From Micromussa lordhowensis (lineage: Eukaryota > Cnidaria > Anthozoa > Scleractinia > Lobophylliidae): DNA of 64,000 nt. Both the position numbers and the translations under genes were made by a program. The notes beneath the pieces were generated by a model that did no database searches, had not been told where the DNA came from, and worked only from the letters and a program-made list of their open reading frames with translations. The stretch covers positions 10,618,448-10,682,447 of the forward strand of contig OZ026600.1 of the NCBI GenBank assembly GCA_964020085.1. The letters are read 5' to 3'. Positions 51,358 to 63,100 of the stretch are shown here, piece by piece; position 1 is the stretch's first letter; every line of letters begins with the position of its first letter.

Positions 51358-51944
51358 TGCATTACCACTTCGTTAGCTGAAAATTCCTCTGCGATTTCTG
51401 TCGCTCGCGAGTGAGTAACTTGACTTGCTTTGATAGTTTCGATGGCTTTATCTAGGTTGAGGTCTCGCTTTCCAAGAAGTTTTTCACGAACTCTGTCATC
51501 CTTTACACCAAGGATTAGCCGGTCGCGAACGAGCGATTCACGCAGGGCGCCAAAACCACATGACTCTGACAGCTTCATCAATGCAGTTATGTAACCATCA
51601 AGCGATTCATTTGACAATTGCTCACGTTTGAAGAAAACATATCTTTCGTAGGTTTCGTTACGTGCAGGGACACAACGCTCCTCGAACTTTTCCAAAACCT
51701 TGTCAATTTTTAGAGCGTCCGACGAGTTTCCCCATTGAAAGGTTTCGTACATGTCCATTCCTTCTTTGCCGATCACTTTTAACAACGAAGCCACCCAAAC
51801 TTCCTGTGCTTTCTTGTGAATTCCAGCCGCTAGCTCGTAAAACTTCCATTCACGACGAAATGATTTCCAATTTTCTCCTTGATGCAAACGGTCGGAAAGA
51901 CTCAACTGCGAGGGAATTTTCACAGTAGTGCTAACAGCAGTCAT
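51066..51944 (-). CDS. Gypsy gag, capsid region
   Basis: Residues 1-205 look like Gypsy gag (GENWKSFRREWKFYELAAGI, FEERCVPARNETYERYVFFK, LRESLVRDRLILGVKDDRVR). After about residue 200 the frame is wrong: the true continuation (nucleocapsid) is in the frame of 50605-51357. The last ~90 residues are therefore out-of-frame sequence. The shift may be a mutation or a natural gag-pol frameshift site. Confidence 0.82.
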   Translation of the reverse strand: MTAVSTTVKIPSQLSLSDRLHQGENWKSFRREWKFYELAAGIHKKAQEVWVASLLKVIGKEGMDMYETFQWGNSSDALKIDKVLEKFEERCVPARNETYERYVFFKREQLSNESLDGYITALMKLSESCGFGALRESLVRDRLILGVKDDRVREKLLGKRDLNLDKAIETIKASQVTHSRATEIAEEFSANEVVMQWGKGRNPSAGKFRAANLPARTLPRLKSVCFVVVHMYWKGNCVQLQVRNARSVVKKAILQSNAEASLKMQKFTWLNKKKSFTFIVSVVKIKLLFRLL

Positions 51945-52081
51945 ACTTGTGATAAAACGTGCAACGATCCAAACACACTCGAACGAAAACTATAGACTTC
52001 ACTGAGCCTACAAATAACGGACGAAGCGTTAGACTTGAAGACTTCCAAGCTGGAAAGTGATCCTTGATAATTTGGTCTAGA

Positions 52082-52099
52082 TCCCGCTACCTGACACCA
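52082..52099 (-). promoter_or_regulatory. Primer-binding site of the Gypsy element
   Basis: Directly inside the 5' LTR the minus strand reads TGGTGTCAGGTAGCGGGAT, which resembles the complement of a tRNA-Leu 3' end. Confidence 0.65.
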
Positions 52100-52241
52100 T
52101 GTTACGATCAACGTAAGGACACCGAGCATCAACACAACTCAACAACTTTAATGGCCGCCAGCGAAGGACCACCAGGTCTGATTACATAACAATAAATCAC
52201 GTGATACAGAAATGCATGCTAATTTATGCAGTATCACAACA
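52100..52241 (-). repeat. 5' LTR of the Gypsy element
   Basis: 142 bp, the partner of 47709-47850. In sense orientation it starts TGTTGTGATAC and ends GATCGTAACA. Confidence 0.92.
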
Positions 52242-52329
52242 GGCACCCCTCTTTTTTATTCCAAAATTGAAGTTCTCATATGATAAATATTCAGTGGACA
52301 AAGTTTGAACGAAAATCTACTGTCACTTT

Positions 52330-53492
52330 TATTTCTGAGGAATTACCTTCACATCAAAGAGGAAAAGAATGACAACGGAACACAAATTGGACCGGCATTG
52401 TACAGAAAACTACATTGCAGCAATTCAACACCAGCGTCGTTTTATGGTCTTCCAAAAATTCATAAGCCTGAAAGACCACTCAGACCCATTACCAGCAGCA
52501 TAGGTAGCCCCACGTACGCCGTATCCAAACATCTGGTTTCAATTCTGTCCCCTCTTTGGAGAAACCGCTTCTCTGTCAAAAACAGCGCAGATTTTGCTCA
52601 AAAGATCCAGCAACATTCTGTCGCCAGTGACGAAGTCATGGTTTCTTTTGACGTTAAATCTTTATTCACTTCCATTCCCGTGGATCTAGCTCTAATCATC
52701 ACCAACCAGAGACTCCAACAAGATCAGGATCTAGCGAAAACCACAAATATGTCCATCAGCAACATCATGAGGTTGTTAGAATTTGTTCTCAATCACAACT
52801 ACTTCAAACACGACAACACCCATTACAAACAAATCTTTGGATTTGCGATGAGTTCTCCAATCAGTCCCGTTATAGCTGACCTCGTAATGGAAGAGATTGA
52901 GGAAACAGCCATTGCCACAGCTTCCCATCCCCCTAAGTGGTGGTTCCGTTACGTTGACGACAGTCACGCGTGTCTTCGAAAGGAGTTTCACCAACATCTC
53001 AATTCCATTAACACCAACATACAGTTCACCCAAGAACTTGAGGACACCAATGGACAGGGACTACCTTTTCTTGACACCATCACCATAAGGAGGGGTACGC
53101 AGCTTGAAGTGAATGTCTACAGAAAGCCAACACACACAGACCGCTATCTCGATTTCAATTCTCACCACCCCATGTGCCATAAGAGATCTGTAGTCAGCAC
53201 CTTGCTACGCAGAACACATAACATACCATCAACACAGAAAGGGAAACGCGAAGAAAAGAGACAGGTCAAGGCTGTACTGCGTGACAACAATTATCCTACA
53301 TCCTTCATCAATAGCTGCGAAAGATCGCTGTCAAAACCCCCCGTCGATCAACCGTCCAATGGCTTCGTGGTACTACCCTATGTGCAGGGCATTTCTGAAA
53401 GGATTGGTCGAATCTTAAGGAAGCAACAAATCAAGGTCGCCTTCAAACCATTGAGAACTGTGAACAGTTTGTTTCTTCGACCGATCTTTTGA
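52330..53492 (+). pseudogene. PLE reverse transcriptase core
   Basis: The ORF contains the PLE RT motifs ASFYGLPKIHKPERPLRPI, VSFDVKSLFTSIPV, GFAMSSPISPVIADLVME, the catalytic FRYVDDSHACL and LPFLDTITIRR. The start of the open frame (52305) is foreign DNA. It is separated from the 5' part by the nested insertions and from the GIY-YIG domain by a frameshift near 53490. Confidence 0.9.
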
Positions 53493-53494
53493 CC

Positions 53495-53660
53495 GGCCAC
53501 AATCTGGCATAGTGTACAAAATCAGTTGCACCAACTGCAGTTTTGTATACTACGGTCAAACTGAACGACCACTGAGAAACCGGATTACAGAACACAAAAG
53601 GGCTGTTGCTACGTTCGACCATGACTCCAAGATTGTAATTGTAATTGTAATTGCACGAAT
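53495..53660 (+). pseudogene. PLE GIY-YIG endonuclease domain (partial)
   Basis: The reading MYKISCTNCSFVYYGQTERP then LRNRITEHKRAV shows the GIY-YIG start (VYKI...VYYGQT) and the R...EH catalytic region. Frame is lost near a repeated TTGTAATTGTAATTG stretch at about 53635. Confidence 0.82.
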
Positions 53661-53699
53661 TAAACACTCCCCTTGGGGCTTTTCAGGACCAATTTTACA

Positions 53700-54064
53700 A
53701 TGTTTCCTCAGGCTATTGGGTGAGATCGGACGTCAGCTTATATAAGGCACCTCAGGCTGCCGCTATCAGTCCATTATTGATCTCACCCGCCCGACCCATA
53801 CATGTAGAGATAGACCACAGCACCGGGAACTACGTCCCCTACTCTTTTCGACAAGTGCGTGGGTTCTTTAACGTCCCCTGCTAACCATGCAACACTGAAG
53901 ATGCAGGAGACGGGGCCTACGGTTTATAGTCCTTATCCGAGAAGACTTGAATGTCTAACCGTTTGAAGATCTCCTGCCATGTCCACGAAAACAACCACAA
54001 AATGGATTTTGGAAGTGCCAGAGTTGTTGGACATGAGGCTAATTTCCATGAACGCCTCTTCATA
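53700..54064. other. Non-coding host repeat segment
   Basis: Includes TTTAACGTCCCCTGCTAACC and GACGGGGCCTACGGTTTATA phrases I recognise as common in coral genomes, but I cannot assign an element type. Confidence 0.4.
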
Positions 54065-54065
54065 T

Positions 54066-54850
54066 AGGATATGAGGTAGGGCAAGAAAAGTCGGCGACTC
54101 GGCTCGAGTCGACTCGACTCGTCACGACTCGTCTGGGTAAAAGTAGACTCGACAAACTGGAGTTCTAGTGGCGAGGGACTTAGCGTAAGATACACGAAGG
54201 ATATGAGGTAGGGCAAGAAAAGTCGGCGACTCGACTCGAGTCGTCACGACTCGTCTTGGCAAAAGTCAACTCGACTTATTGGAAGTCTAGTGGCGAGGGA
54301 CTTAGCGTAAAATACACCAAGGATGTGAGGAAGTGCAAGAAAAGTCGGCGACTCGTTTCGAGTCGACTCGAGTCGTCACGACTCGTCTGGGTAAAAGTCG
54401 ACTCGACTAATTAGAGGTCTAGTGGCAAGGGACTTTGCGTAAAATACACCAAGGACATGGGAAGTGCAAGAAAGGTCGGCGATTCGACTCGAGTCGTCAC
54501 GACTCGTATTTGTAAAAGTCGACTCCACTAACTAGAGGTATAGTGGCGATTCGGCGAGGGACTTAGCATGAAATACAGCAAGGATATGAGGTCGGGCAAG
54601 AAAAGTCGGCGACTCGACACGCGTCGTCACGACTCGTCTTGGCAAAAGTCGACTCGACTTATTGGAAGTCTAGTGGCGAGGGACTTAGCGTAAAATACAC
54701 CAAGGACATGGGGAAGTGCAAGAAAAGTCGGCTACTCGACTCGAGTCGTCACGAGTCGTCTGGGTAAAAGTCGACTCGAGTTATTGGAAGTCTAGTCGCG
54801 AGGGGCTTAGCGTAAAATACACCAAGGATAAGGGGTACGATTTTGCGTAA
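54066..54850 (+). repeat. ~127-bp minisatellite, about six copies
   Basis: Units begin GGATATGAGGTAGGGCAAG at about 54066, 54198, 54323, 54452, 54582 and 54704, followed by AAAAGTCGGCGACTCG, a palindromic GACTCGAGTC core and GGCGAGGGACTTAGCG. Period 122-132 bp. Confidence 0.92.
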
Positions 54851-55100
54851 AAATATGGAAGGATATCGAATAGCGTAGGAAAAGTCAACGACTCTATATT
54901 TTATTGAGTGGTCTTTATTACTCGTGTTGGTAAAAGTTGAATTTACTTATTGGAATTCTAGTGGAGAGACCTTGCGTGAGAATTCGGAGCAACTACGTAC
55001 AGAATACAGGGCTACTTGTAATCAGTTATCAAACGAGTTCGTGTGTTTGCTCGGCAGTGGAAAAATTTGTATGGCGTTAAGTATAGGGGGAGGGTATTTT

Positions 55101-55220
55101 GCGAGCCTGCGAGCCTGCGAGCCTGCGAGCCTGCGAGCCTGCGAGCCTGCGAGCCCGCGAGCCTGCGAGCCTGCGAGCCGGAGCCTCGAGCCGCGAGCCG
55201 CGAGCCTCTTTTTGCGAGCC
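55101..55220 (+). repeat. GCGAGCCT microsatellite
   Basis: About ten units of the 8-mer are followed by degenerate GCGAGCC repeats. A reverse-complement cluster (GGCTCGCGGCTCGCGGCTC) lies at about 55912-55955, giving an inverted arrangement over about 860 bp. Confidence 0.9.
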
Positions 55221-56640
55221 GTAAAAGATTCCCGCCAAAAAATCCAAAAAAGGGCGTAACACCCTGATATGGTATTTGTTACATCTGGTCTTCTTATCAC
55301 TGAAACATGGCAAGTAAACCGGGCAAGTAGGCAGAGTAAGACCAAGTAACGTACCTTTTTTCATTGCTGTATTTTTCAGTTCGGTTTCTGTGGTGCTCAC
55401 TTCTTAAAACGTTGAGACATCAGATATTAAAAATCAGGCTCTGCTTCCCAAAATTATGTCAAACTATCTGAAATTTTTTCGTTAAAGTGAGGTTTTTTTT
55501 CAAACAGCAGGAGCTTTTGTCACTTTGAAAGCCATCTTGGACTGAAAACCTGGCCTGGTGCCTAAGTATGGATACATGACGTACTTACCGCCTTTAAGTG
55601 CGGACGCTGACTCGATCCTTAATTACGTTTTCGGATTCGGATAAGTTATTGCTGTATAGAGACAGTAATGTTTGTGAGAAACATCTTTCTTCGTTGGTTT
55701 CCTGGCTTAGGAAAAAATCTTATCTAACAGGTCTTGCTAAAATGAATCGCTTAAGTTTGCTTCAATTGACTAGTTCGTCTTGATAGTACTAGCAAGATAA
55801 GTCTTCAGTAACAAATGAGCAAGTGCTCTATCTACAGCAGTGAAAAATACATTTGTAAATGTCTAAACAACGAAGTGCACTAAAAACGTAAAAAAATGAC
55901 TCGACAAAACAGGCTCGCGATCGTGGCTCGCGGCTCGCGGCTCCAGCTCGCTGGCTCGCACATAAGTTACTCTCTTAAGGTGGCCCCCTATAGTTTTTTG
56001 ACCGCGCTCGAACCGATTTTGAAAACCGCACGATGGCGCGAGCTCTCAAAACTCTACGCGAAAGTCGCGCGCGAGATCACGCAGTAAAATGCCGACAAAC
56101 ATGGCGTCCGCATTTTCAAAATTTATTCATCGCAAAAGTTACGTGAATCTCCTCCGGTTTCAAAACAATTATCGACTAAATAGAAGCCCCTACCCTTCTC
56201 TGCTTGATTTGAAAAAGAAAAGTACGAGGTATGCGGGAGTTTCAACCTAAGGAACTGATTCATCGCCATTGTCCGCTCGCTCGTCGGCGCCAAGAGTCAC
56301 TCGAACAACAAGAATAGTGCTTGCAATAGTGAAACATTTCGAGGAAATTTCAAAAAATTCCACCCCACAGTAGGTTCTCAACTAATTCGTATGTCGAAAC
56401 TTTGTCCCTTTTGCGAAGAGCTCGAGGTTAAGTTAAATCTCGTTCCAAGTTCATGCGATTTCTTTCCTATTGATCAAGTTTGAAGCAGAGGTACGCGCGC
56501 GTGTGTATGGCGTACCATCGGGGCCAAAATTCAACTTTTGAATTTTGCTTGTACGTTTGGCATTCGCTGTTGTAGTTTTACAATTTGTACTTACATCTGC
56601 AATTCAACATTCAAGTTTGCAATTTCTCTATTCCAATTGA
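55221..56640. other. Host intergenic DNA, no gene seen
   Basis: No supported ORF. A MITE-like end, TTAAGGTGGCCCCCTATAG, occurs at 55975, but I could not find a matching partner end. Confidence 0.4.
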
Positions 56641-56750
56641 CGATTTGACATTGTTTGTTTCACAATTCAACATCCAAGTTTACGCAATTCAACATCCAAG
56701 TTTACAATTCTACATCCAAGTTCACGCAATTCAACATCCAAGTTTTCAAC
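56590..56750 (+). repeat. ~22-bp minisatellite (AATTCAACATCCAAGTTTAC)
   Basis: Four to five variant copies of AATTCAACATCCAAGTTTAC, some with a CG insertion. Confidence 0.8.
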
Positions 56751-57139
56751 TTTGAAAAATGCATGTTTTCGATATCCAACCGCAATCCAGTCAATGACAG
56801 TCAGTGTGGGCTCAGAAAACTATCAAAATTCTCCCTGTGTAGGGGCTAACAAAGGCAGGTCACGCTACCCTAGACAGTAGCTTTTACCACGTAAAAATGG
56901 CGCCGTAGTCATTCTTTTTACACCCAACACGCGATCGTACATAAGTAATTTATTTGTAAGTTCAGATACACCACATTCATATATCTCACTGTCCTTCCTG
57001 GGTTTTGCCGCCTATGAACATTGTGTCACCATAAAGCATTTTGGCTGGTGAGATTGAGACGAATTTCAATCTTTTTGTGTATTTATTTCGAGGGGATTGA
57101 GTTTTCGTGAAACCCAGGCGGATCACGAAAACTCACACC

Positions 57140-60100
57140 CGTAAGATGTTAAGACTACAAAATATACATTGCAGACAAATTGGACCTAAAATGTTGCTTT
57201 ACACGTTTGACGTTTTATTTGATTGGAAAGCGCTTTTTAAATTCTTAACATCTTTAAGCGAAACTCTGCTGTACAGACTTGGATCTGCACATTTTAGGCA
57301 AATTTTACGTGAAATGTTGATTATGTCACAAAAACACAGTTTTGCTTCTGCAGATGTAAAGACTGGAAAAAGCACTTTTCAATCAAATTAGACATCAAAT
57401 GGCGATTTTGGGTCAAAAACACAGCTTTGGCTGTTGTAAGCTGTAAAAACTTGAAACTGGCCAATTTGATGTAAAATGTCGATTATGGCTGAAAACACAG
57501 TTTTCGCTTCTGAAAGATGTTAAGACTACAAAGTATACTTTGCAACCAAATTGGACCTAAAATGTTGTTTCATACATTTAAAGTCTAATTTGATTGGAAA
57601 GCGCTTTTTCCATTCTTAACATCTTTCAGCGAAACTGTGCTGTACAGACTTGGATCTGCATCTTTTAGGCACATTTTACGTGAAGTGTTGATTTATGACT
57701 CAAAAACACAGTTTTGGGTTCTGGAGATGTAAAGACTGGAAAAAGCACCTTTCAATCAAATCAGACATCAAATGGCGATTTTGGCTCAAAAACACAGCTT
57801 TGGCTGTTGTAAGCTGTAAAAAATTGAAACTGACCAATTTGACGTAAAATGTCGATTATGGCTAAAAACACAGTTTTCGCTTCTGTAAGATGTTGAGACT
57901 ACAAAATATACATTGAGCCAAATTGGACCTAAAATGTTGTTTCATACATTTAAAGTCTAATTTGATTGGAAAGCGCTTTTTCCATTCTTAACATCTTTCA
58001 GCGAAACTGTGCTGTACAGACTTGGATCTGCATCTTTTAGGCACATTTTACGTGAAATGTTGATTTATGACTCAAAAACACAGTTTTGGGTTCTGGAGAT
58101 GTAAAGACTGGAAAAAGCACCTTTTAATCAAATCAGACATCAAATGGCGATTTTGGCTCAAAAACACAGCTTTGGCTGTTGTAAGCTGTAAAAAATTGAA
58201 ACTGACCAATTTGACGTAAAATGTCGATTATGGCTAAAAACACAGTTTTCGCTTCTGTAAGATGTTGAGACTACAAAATATACATTGAGCCAAATTGAAC
58301 CTAAAATGTTGTTTCATACACTTAAAGTCTAATTTGGTTGGAAGGGCTTTTTCTATTCTTAACATCTTTCAGCGAAACTGTGCTGTACAGACTTGGATCT
58401 GCATCTTTTAGGCAAATTTTACGTGAAATGTCGATTATGTTTAAAAAACACAGTTTTGGGTTCTGCAGATGTAAAGACTTTAAAAAGCACTTTTCAATCA
58501 AATCAGACATCAAATGGCGATTTTGGCTCAAAAACACAGCTTTGGCTGCTGTAAAATGTAAAAAATTGAAACTGACCAATTTGACGTGAAATGTCGATTA
58601 TGGCTGAAAACACAGTTTTCGCTTCTGTAAGATGTTAAGACTACAAAATATACTTTGCAGCCAAATTGGACCTAAAATGTTGTTTTATACCTTTGACGTT
58701 TAATTTGTATGGAAAGCCCGTTTTTTATTCTTAACATCTTTAAGCGAAACTGTGCTGTACAGACTTGGATCTGCATCTTTTAGGCAAATTTTACGTGAAA
58801 TGTTGATTATGTCTCAAAAACACAGTTTTGGGTTCTGCAGATGTAAAGACTGGAAAAAGCACTTTTCAATCAAATCAGACATCAAATGGCGATTTTGGCT
58901 CAAAAACACAGCTTTGGCTGTTGTAAGCTGTAAAAAATTGAAAGTGACCAATTTGACGTGAAATGTCGATTATGGCTGAAAACACAGTTTTCGCCTCTGT
59001 AAGATGTTAAGACTACAAAATATACTTTGCAGCCAAATTGGACCTAAAATGTTGTTTTATACGTTTGACGTTTAATTTGATTGGAAAGCCCGTTTTCCAT
59101 TCTTAACATGTTTAAGCGAAACTGTGCTTTACAGACTTGGATCTGCATCTTTTAGGCACATTTTACGTGAAATGTTGATTTATGACTCAAAAACACAGTT
59201 TTGGGTTCTGGAGATGTAAAGACTGGAAAAAGCACCTTTCAATCAAATCAGACATCAAATGGCGATTTTGGCTCAAAAACACAGCTTTGGCTGTTGTAAG
59301 CTGTAAAAAATTGAAACTGACCAATTTGACGTCAAATGTCGATTATGGCTAAAAACACAGTTTTCGCTTCTGTAAGATGTTAAGACTACAAAATATACAT
59401 TGAGCCAAATTGGACCTAAAATGTTGTTTCAAATATTTAAAGTCTAATTTGGTTGGAAAGGCTTTTTCTGTTCTTAACATCTTTCAGCGAAACTGTGCTG
59501 TACAGACTTGGATCTGCATCTTTTAGGCAAATTTTACGTGAAATGTCGATTATGTTTAAAAAACACAGTTTTGGGTTCTGCAGATGTAAAGACTTTAAAA
59601 AGCACTTTTCAATTAAATCAGACATCAAATGGCGATTTTGGCTCAAAAACACAGCTTTGGCTGCTGTAAAATGTAAAAAAATTGAAAGTGACCAATTTGA
59701 CGTGAAATGTCGATTATGGCTGAAAACACAGTTTTCGCTTCTGTAAGATGTTAAGACTACAAAATATACTTTGCAGCCAAATTGGACCTAAAATGTTGTT
59801 TTATACCTTTGACGTTTAATTTGTATGGAAAGCCCGTTTTCTATTCTTAACATCTTTAAGCGAAACTGTGCTGTACAGACTTGGATCTGCATCTTTTAGG
59901 CAAATTTTACGTGAAATGTTGATTATGTCTCAAAAACACAGTTTTGGGTTCTGCACATGTAAAGACTGGAAAAAGCACTTTTCAATCAAATCAGACATCA
60001 AATGGCGATTTTGGCTCAAAAACACAGCTTTGGCTGTTGTAAGCTGTAAAAAATTGAAAGTGACCAATTTGAAGTGAAATGTCGATTATGGCTGAAAACA

Positions 60101-63100
60101 CAGTTTTCGCTTCTGTAAGATGTTAAGACTACAAAATATACTTTGCAGCCAAATTGGACCTAAAATGTTGTTTTATACGTTTGACGTTCAATTTGATTGG
60201 AAAGCCCGTTTTCCATTCTTAACATGTTTAAGCGAAACTGTGCTTTACAGACTTGGATCTGCATGTTTTAGGCACATTTTACGTGAAATGTTGATTTATG
60301 ACTCAAAAACACAGTTTTGGGTTCTGGAGATGTAAAGACTGGAAAAAGCACCTTTTAATCAAATCAGACATCAAATGGCGATTTTGGCTCAAAAACACAG
60401 CTTTGGCTGTTGTAAGCTGTAAAAAATTGAAACTGACCAATTTGACGTAAAATGTCGATTATGGCTAAAAACACAGTTTTCGCTTCTGTAAGATGTTGAG
60501 ACTACAAAATATACATTGAGCCAAATTGGACCTAAAATGTTGTTTCAAATATTTAAAGTCTAATTTGGTTGGAAGGGCTTTTTCTATTCTTAACATCTTT
60601 CAGCGAAACTGTGCTGTACAGACTTGGATCTGCATCTTTTAGGCAAATTTTACGTGAAATGTCGATTATGTTTAAAAAACACAGTTTTGGGTTCTGCAGA
60701 TGTAAAGACTTTAAAAAGCACTTTTCAATCAAATCAGACATCAAATGGCGATTTTCGCTCAAAAACACAGCTTTGGCTGCTGTAAAATGTAAAAAATTGA
60801 AACTGACCAATTTGACGTGAAATGTCGATTATGGCTGAAAACACAGTTTTCGCTTCTGTAAGATGTTAAGACTACAAAATATACTTTGCAGCCAAATTGG
60901 ACCTAAAATGTTGTTTTATACCTTTGACGTTTAATTTGTATGGAAAGCCCGTTTTCTATTCTTAACATGTTTAAGCGAAACTGTGCTGTACAGACTTGGA
61001 TCTGCATCTTTTAGGCAAATTTTACGTGAAATGTTGATTATGTCTCAAAAACACAGTTTTGGGTTCTGCAGATGTAAAGACTGGAAAAAGCACTTTTCAA
61101 TCAAATCAGACATCAAATGGCGATTTTGGCTCAAAAACACAGCTTTGGCTGTTGTAAGCTGTAAAAAATTGAAAGTGACCAATTTGACGTGAAATGTCGA
61201 TTATGGCTGAAAACACAGTTTTCGCCTCTGTAAGATGTTAAGACTACAAAATATACTTTGCAGCCAAATTGGACCTAAAATGTTGTTTTATACGTTTGAC
61301 GTTTAATTTGATTGGAAAGCCCGTTTTCCATTCTTAACATGTTTAAGCGAAACTGTGCTTTACAGACTTGGATCTGCATCTTTTAGGCACATTTTACGTG
61401 AAATGTTGATTTATGACTCAAAAACACAGTTTTGGGTTCTGGAGATGTAAAGACTGGAAAAAGCACCTTTCAATCAAATCAGACATCAAATGGCGATTTT
61501 GGCTCAAAAACACAGCTTTGGCTGTTGTAAGCTGTAAAAAATTGAAACTGACCAATTTGACGTCAAATGTCGATTATGGCTAAAAACACAGTTTTCGCTT
61601 CTGTAAGATGTTAAGACTACAAAATATACATTGAGCCAAATTGGACCTAAAATGTTGTTTCAAATATTTAAAGTCTAATTTGGTTGGAAAGGCTTTTTCT
61701 GTTCTTAACATCTTTCAGCGAAACTGTGCTGTACAGACTTGGATCTGCATCTTTTAGGCAAATTTTACGTGAAATGTCGATTATGTTTAAAAAACACAGT
61801 TTTGGGTTCTGCAGATGTAAAGACTTTAAAAAGCACTTTTCAATCAAATCAGACATCAAATGGCGATTTTGGCTCAAAAACACAGCTTTGGCTGCTGTAA
61901 AATGTAAAAAAATTGAAAGTGACCAATTTGACGTGAAATGTCGATTATGGCTGAAAACACAGTTTTCGCTTCTGTAAGATGTTAAGACTACAAAATATAC
62001 TTTGCAGCCAAATTGGACCTAAAATGTTGTTTTATACCTTTGACGTTTAATTTGTATGGAAAGCCCGTTTTCTATTCTTAACATCTTTAAGCGAAACTGT
62101 GCTGTACAGACTTGGATCTGCATCTTTTAGGCAAATTTTACGTGAAATGTTGATTATGTCTCAAAAACACAGTTTTGGGTTCTGCACATGTAAAGACTGG
62201 AAAAAGCACTTTTCAATCAAATCAGACATCAAATGGCGATTTTGGCTCAAAAACACAGCTTTGGCTGTTGTAAGCTGTAAAAAATTGAAAGTGACCAATT
62301 TGAAGTGAAATGTCGATTATGGCTGAAAACACAGTTTTCGCTTCTGTAAGATGTTAAGACTACAAAATATACTTTGCAGCCAAATTGGACCTAAAATGTT
62401 GTTTTATACGTTTGACGTTCAATTTGATTGGAAAGCCCGTTTTCCATTCTTAACATGTTTAAGCGAAACTGTGCTTTACAGACTTGGATCTGCATGTTTT
62501 AGGCACATTTTACGTGAAATGTTGATTTATGACTCAAAAACACAGTTTTGGGTTCTGGAGATGTAAAGACTGGAAAAAGCACCTTTTAATCAAATCAGAC
62601 ATCAAATGGCGATTTTGGCTCAAAAACACAGCTTTGGCTGTTGTAAGCTGTAAAAAATTGAAACTGACCAATTTGACGTAAAATGTCGATTATGGCTAAA
62701 AACACAGTTTTCGCTTCTGTAAGATGTTGAGACTACAAAATATACATTGAGCCAAATTGGACCTAAAATGTTGTTTCAAATATTTAAAGTCTAATTTGGT
62801 TGGAAGGGCTTTTTCTATTCTTAACATCTTTCAGCGAAACTGTGCTGTACAGACTTGGATCTGCATCTTTTAGGCAAATTTTACGTGAAATGTCGATTAT
62901 GTTTAAAAAACACAGTTTTGGGTTCTGCAGATGTAAAGACTTTAAAAAGCACTTTTCAATCAAATCAGACATCAAATGGCGATTTTGGCTCAAAAACACA
63001 GCTTTGGCTGCTGTAAAATGTAAAAAATTGAAACTGACCAATTTGACGTGAAATGTCGATTATGGCTGAAAACACAGTTTTCGCTTCTGTAAGATGTTAA

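Larger units (their letters stand above)
47709..52241 (-). mobile_element. Ty3/Gypsy LTR retrotransposon, 4,533 bp
   Basis: Two 142-bp LTRs bound the element, with a 5-bp duplication GGCAC at 47704-47708 and 52242-52246. On the minus strand the order is gag, zinc knuckle and protease, RT, RNase H, integrase. LTRs differ at three positions by eye (about 98% identity), so insertion was fairly recent, yet coding is broken by stops and frame changes. Confidence 0.93.
47173..52330. mobile_element. Non-coding element inserted in the PLE and itself split by a Gypsy element
   Basis: PLE coding sequence stops near 47172 (ACTTTTACTT) and resumes near 52325 (CACTTTTATTT), with a similar ACTTTTA word at both edges, a candidate target duplication. 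Excluding the Gypsy element, about 0.6 kb remains (47173-47708 plus 52247-52330). It carries GAGCATGGGCAC followed by CCC and poly-T twice, and no ORF. Exact ends are uncertain. Confidence 0.6.
46341..53700 (+). mobile_element. Penelope-like element (GIY-YIG type), interrupted by nested insertions
   Basis: From left to right it holds a hammerhead-like terminal segment (46341-46402), the 5' coding part (46560-47172), foreign DNA (47173 to about 52330), the RT core (to 53492) and a GIY-YIG domain (53500-53660). Coding pieces lie in different frames, so it is defunct. PLEs encode an RT related to telomerase linked to a GIY-YIG endonuclease. Confidence 0.85.
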
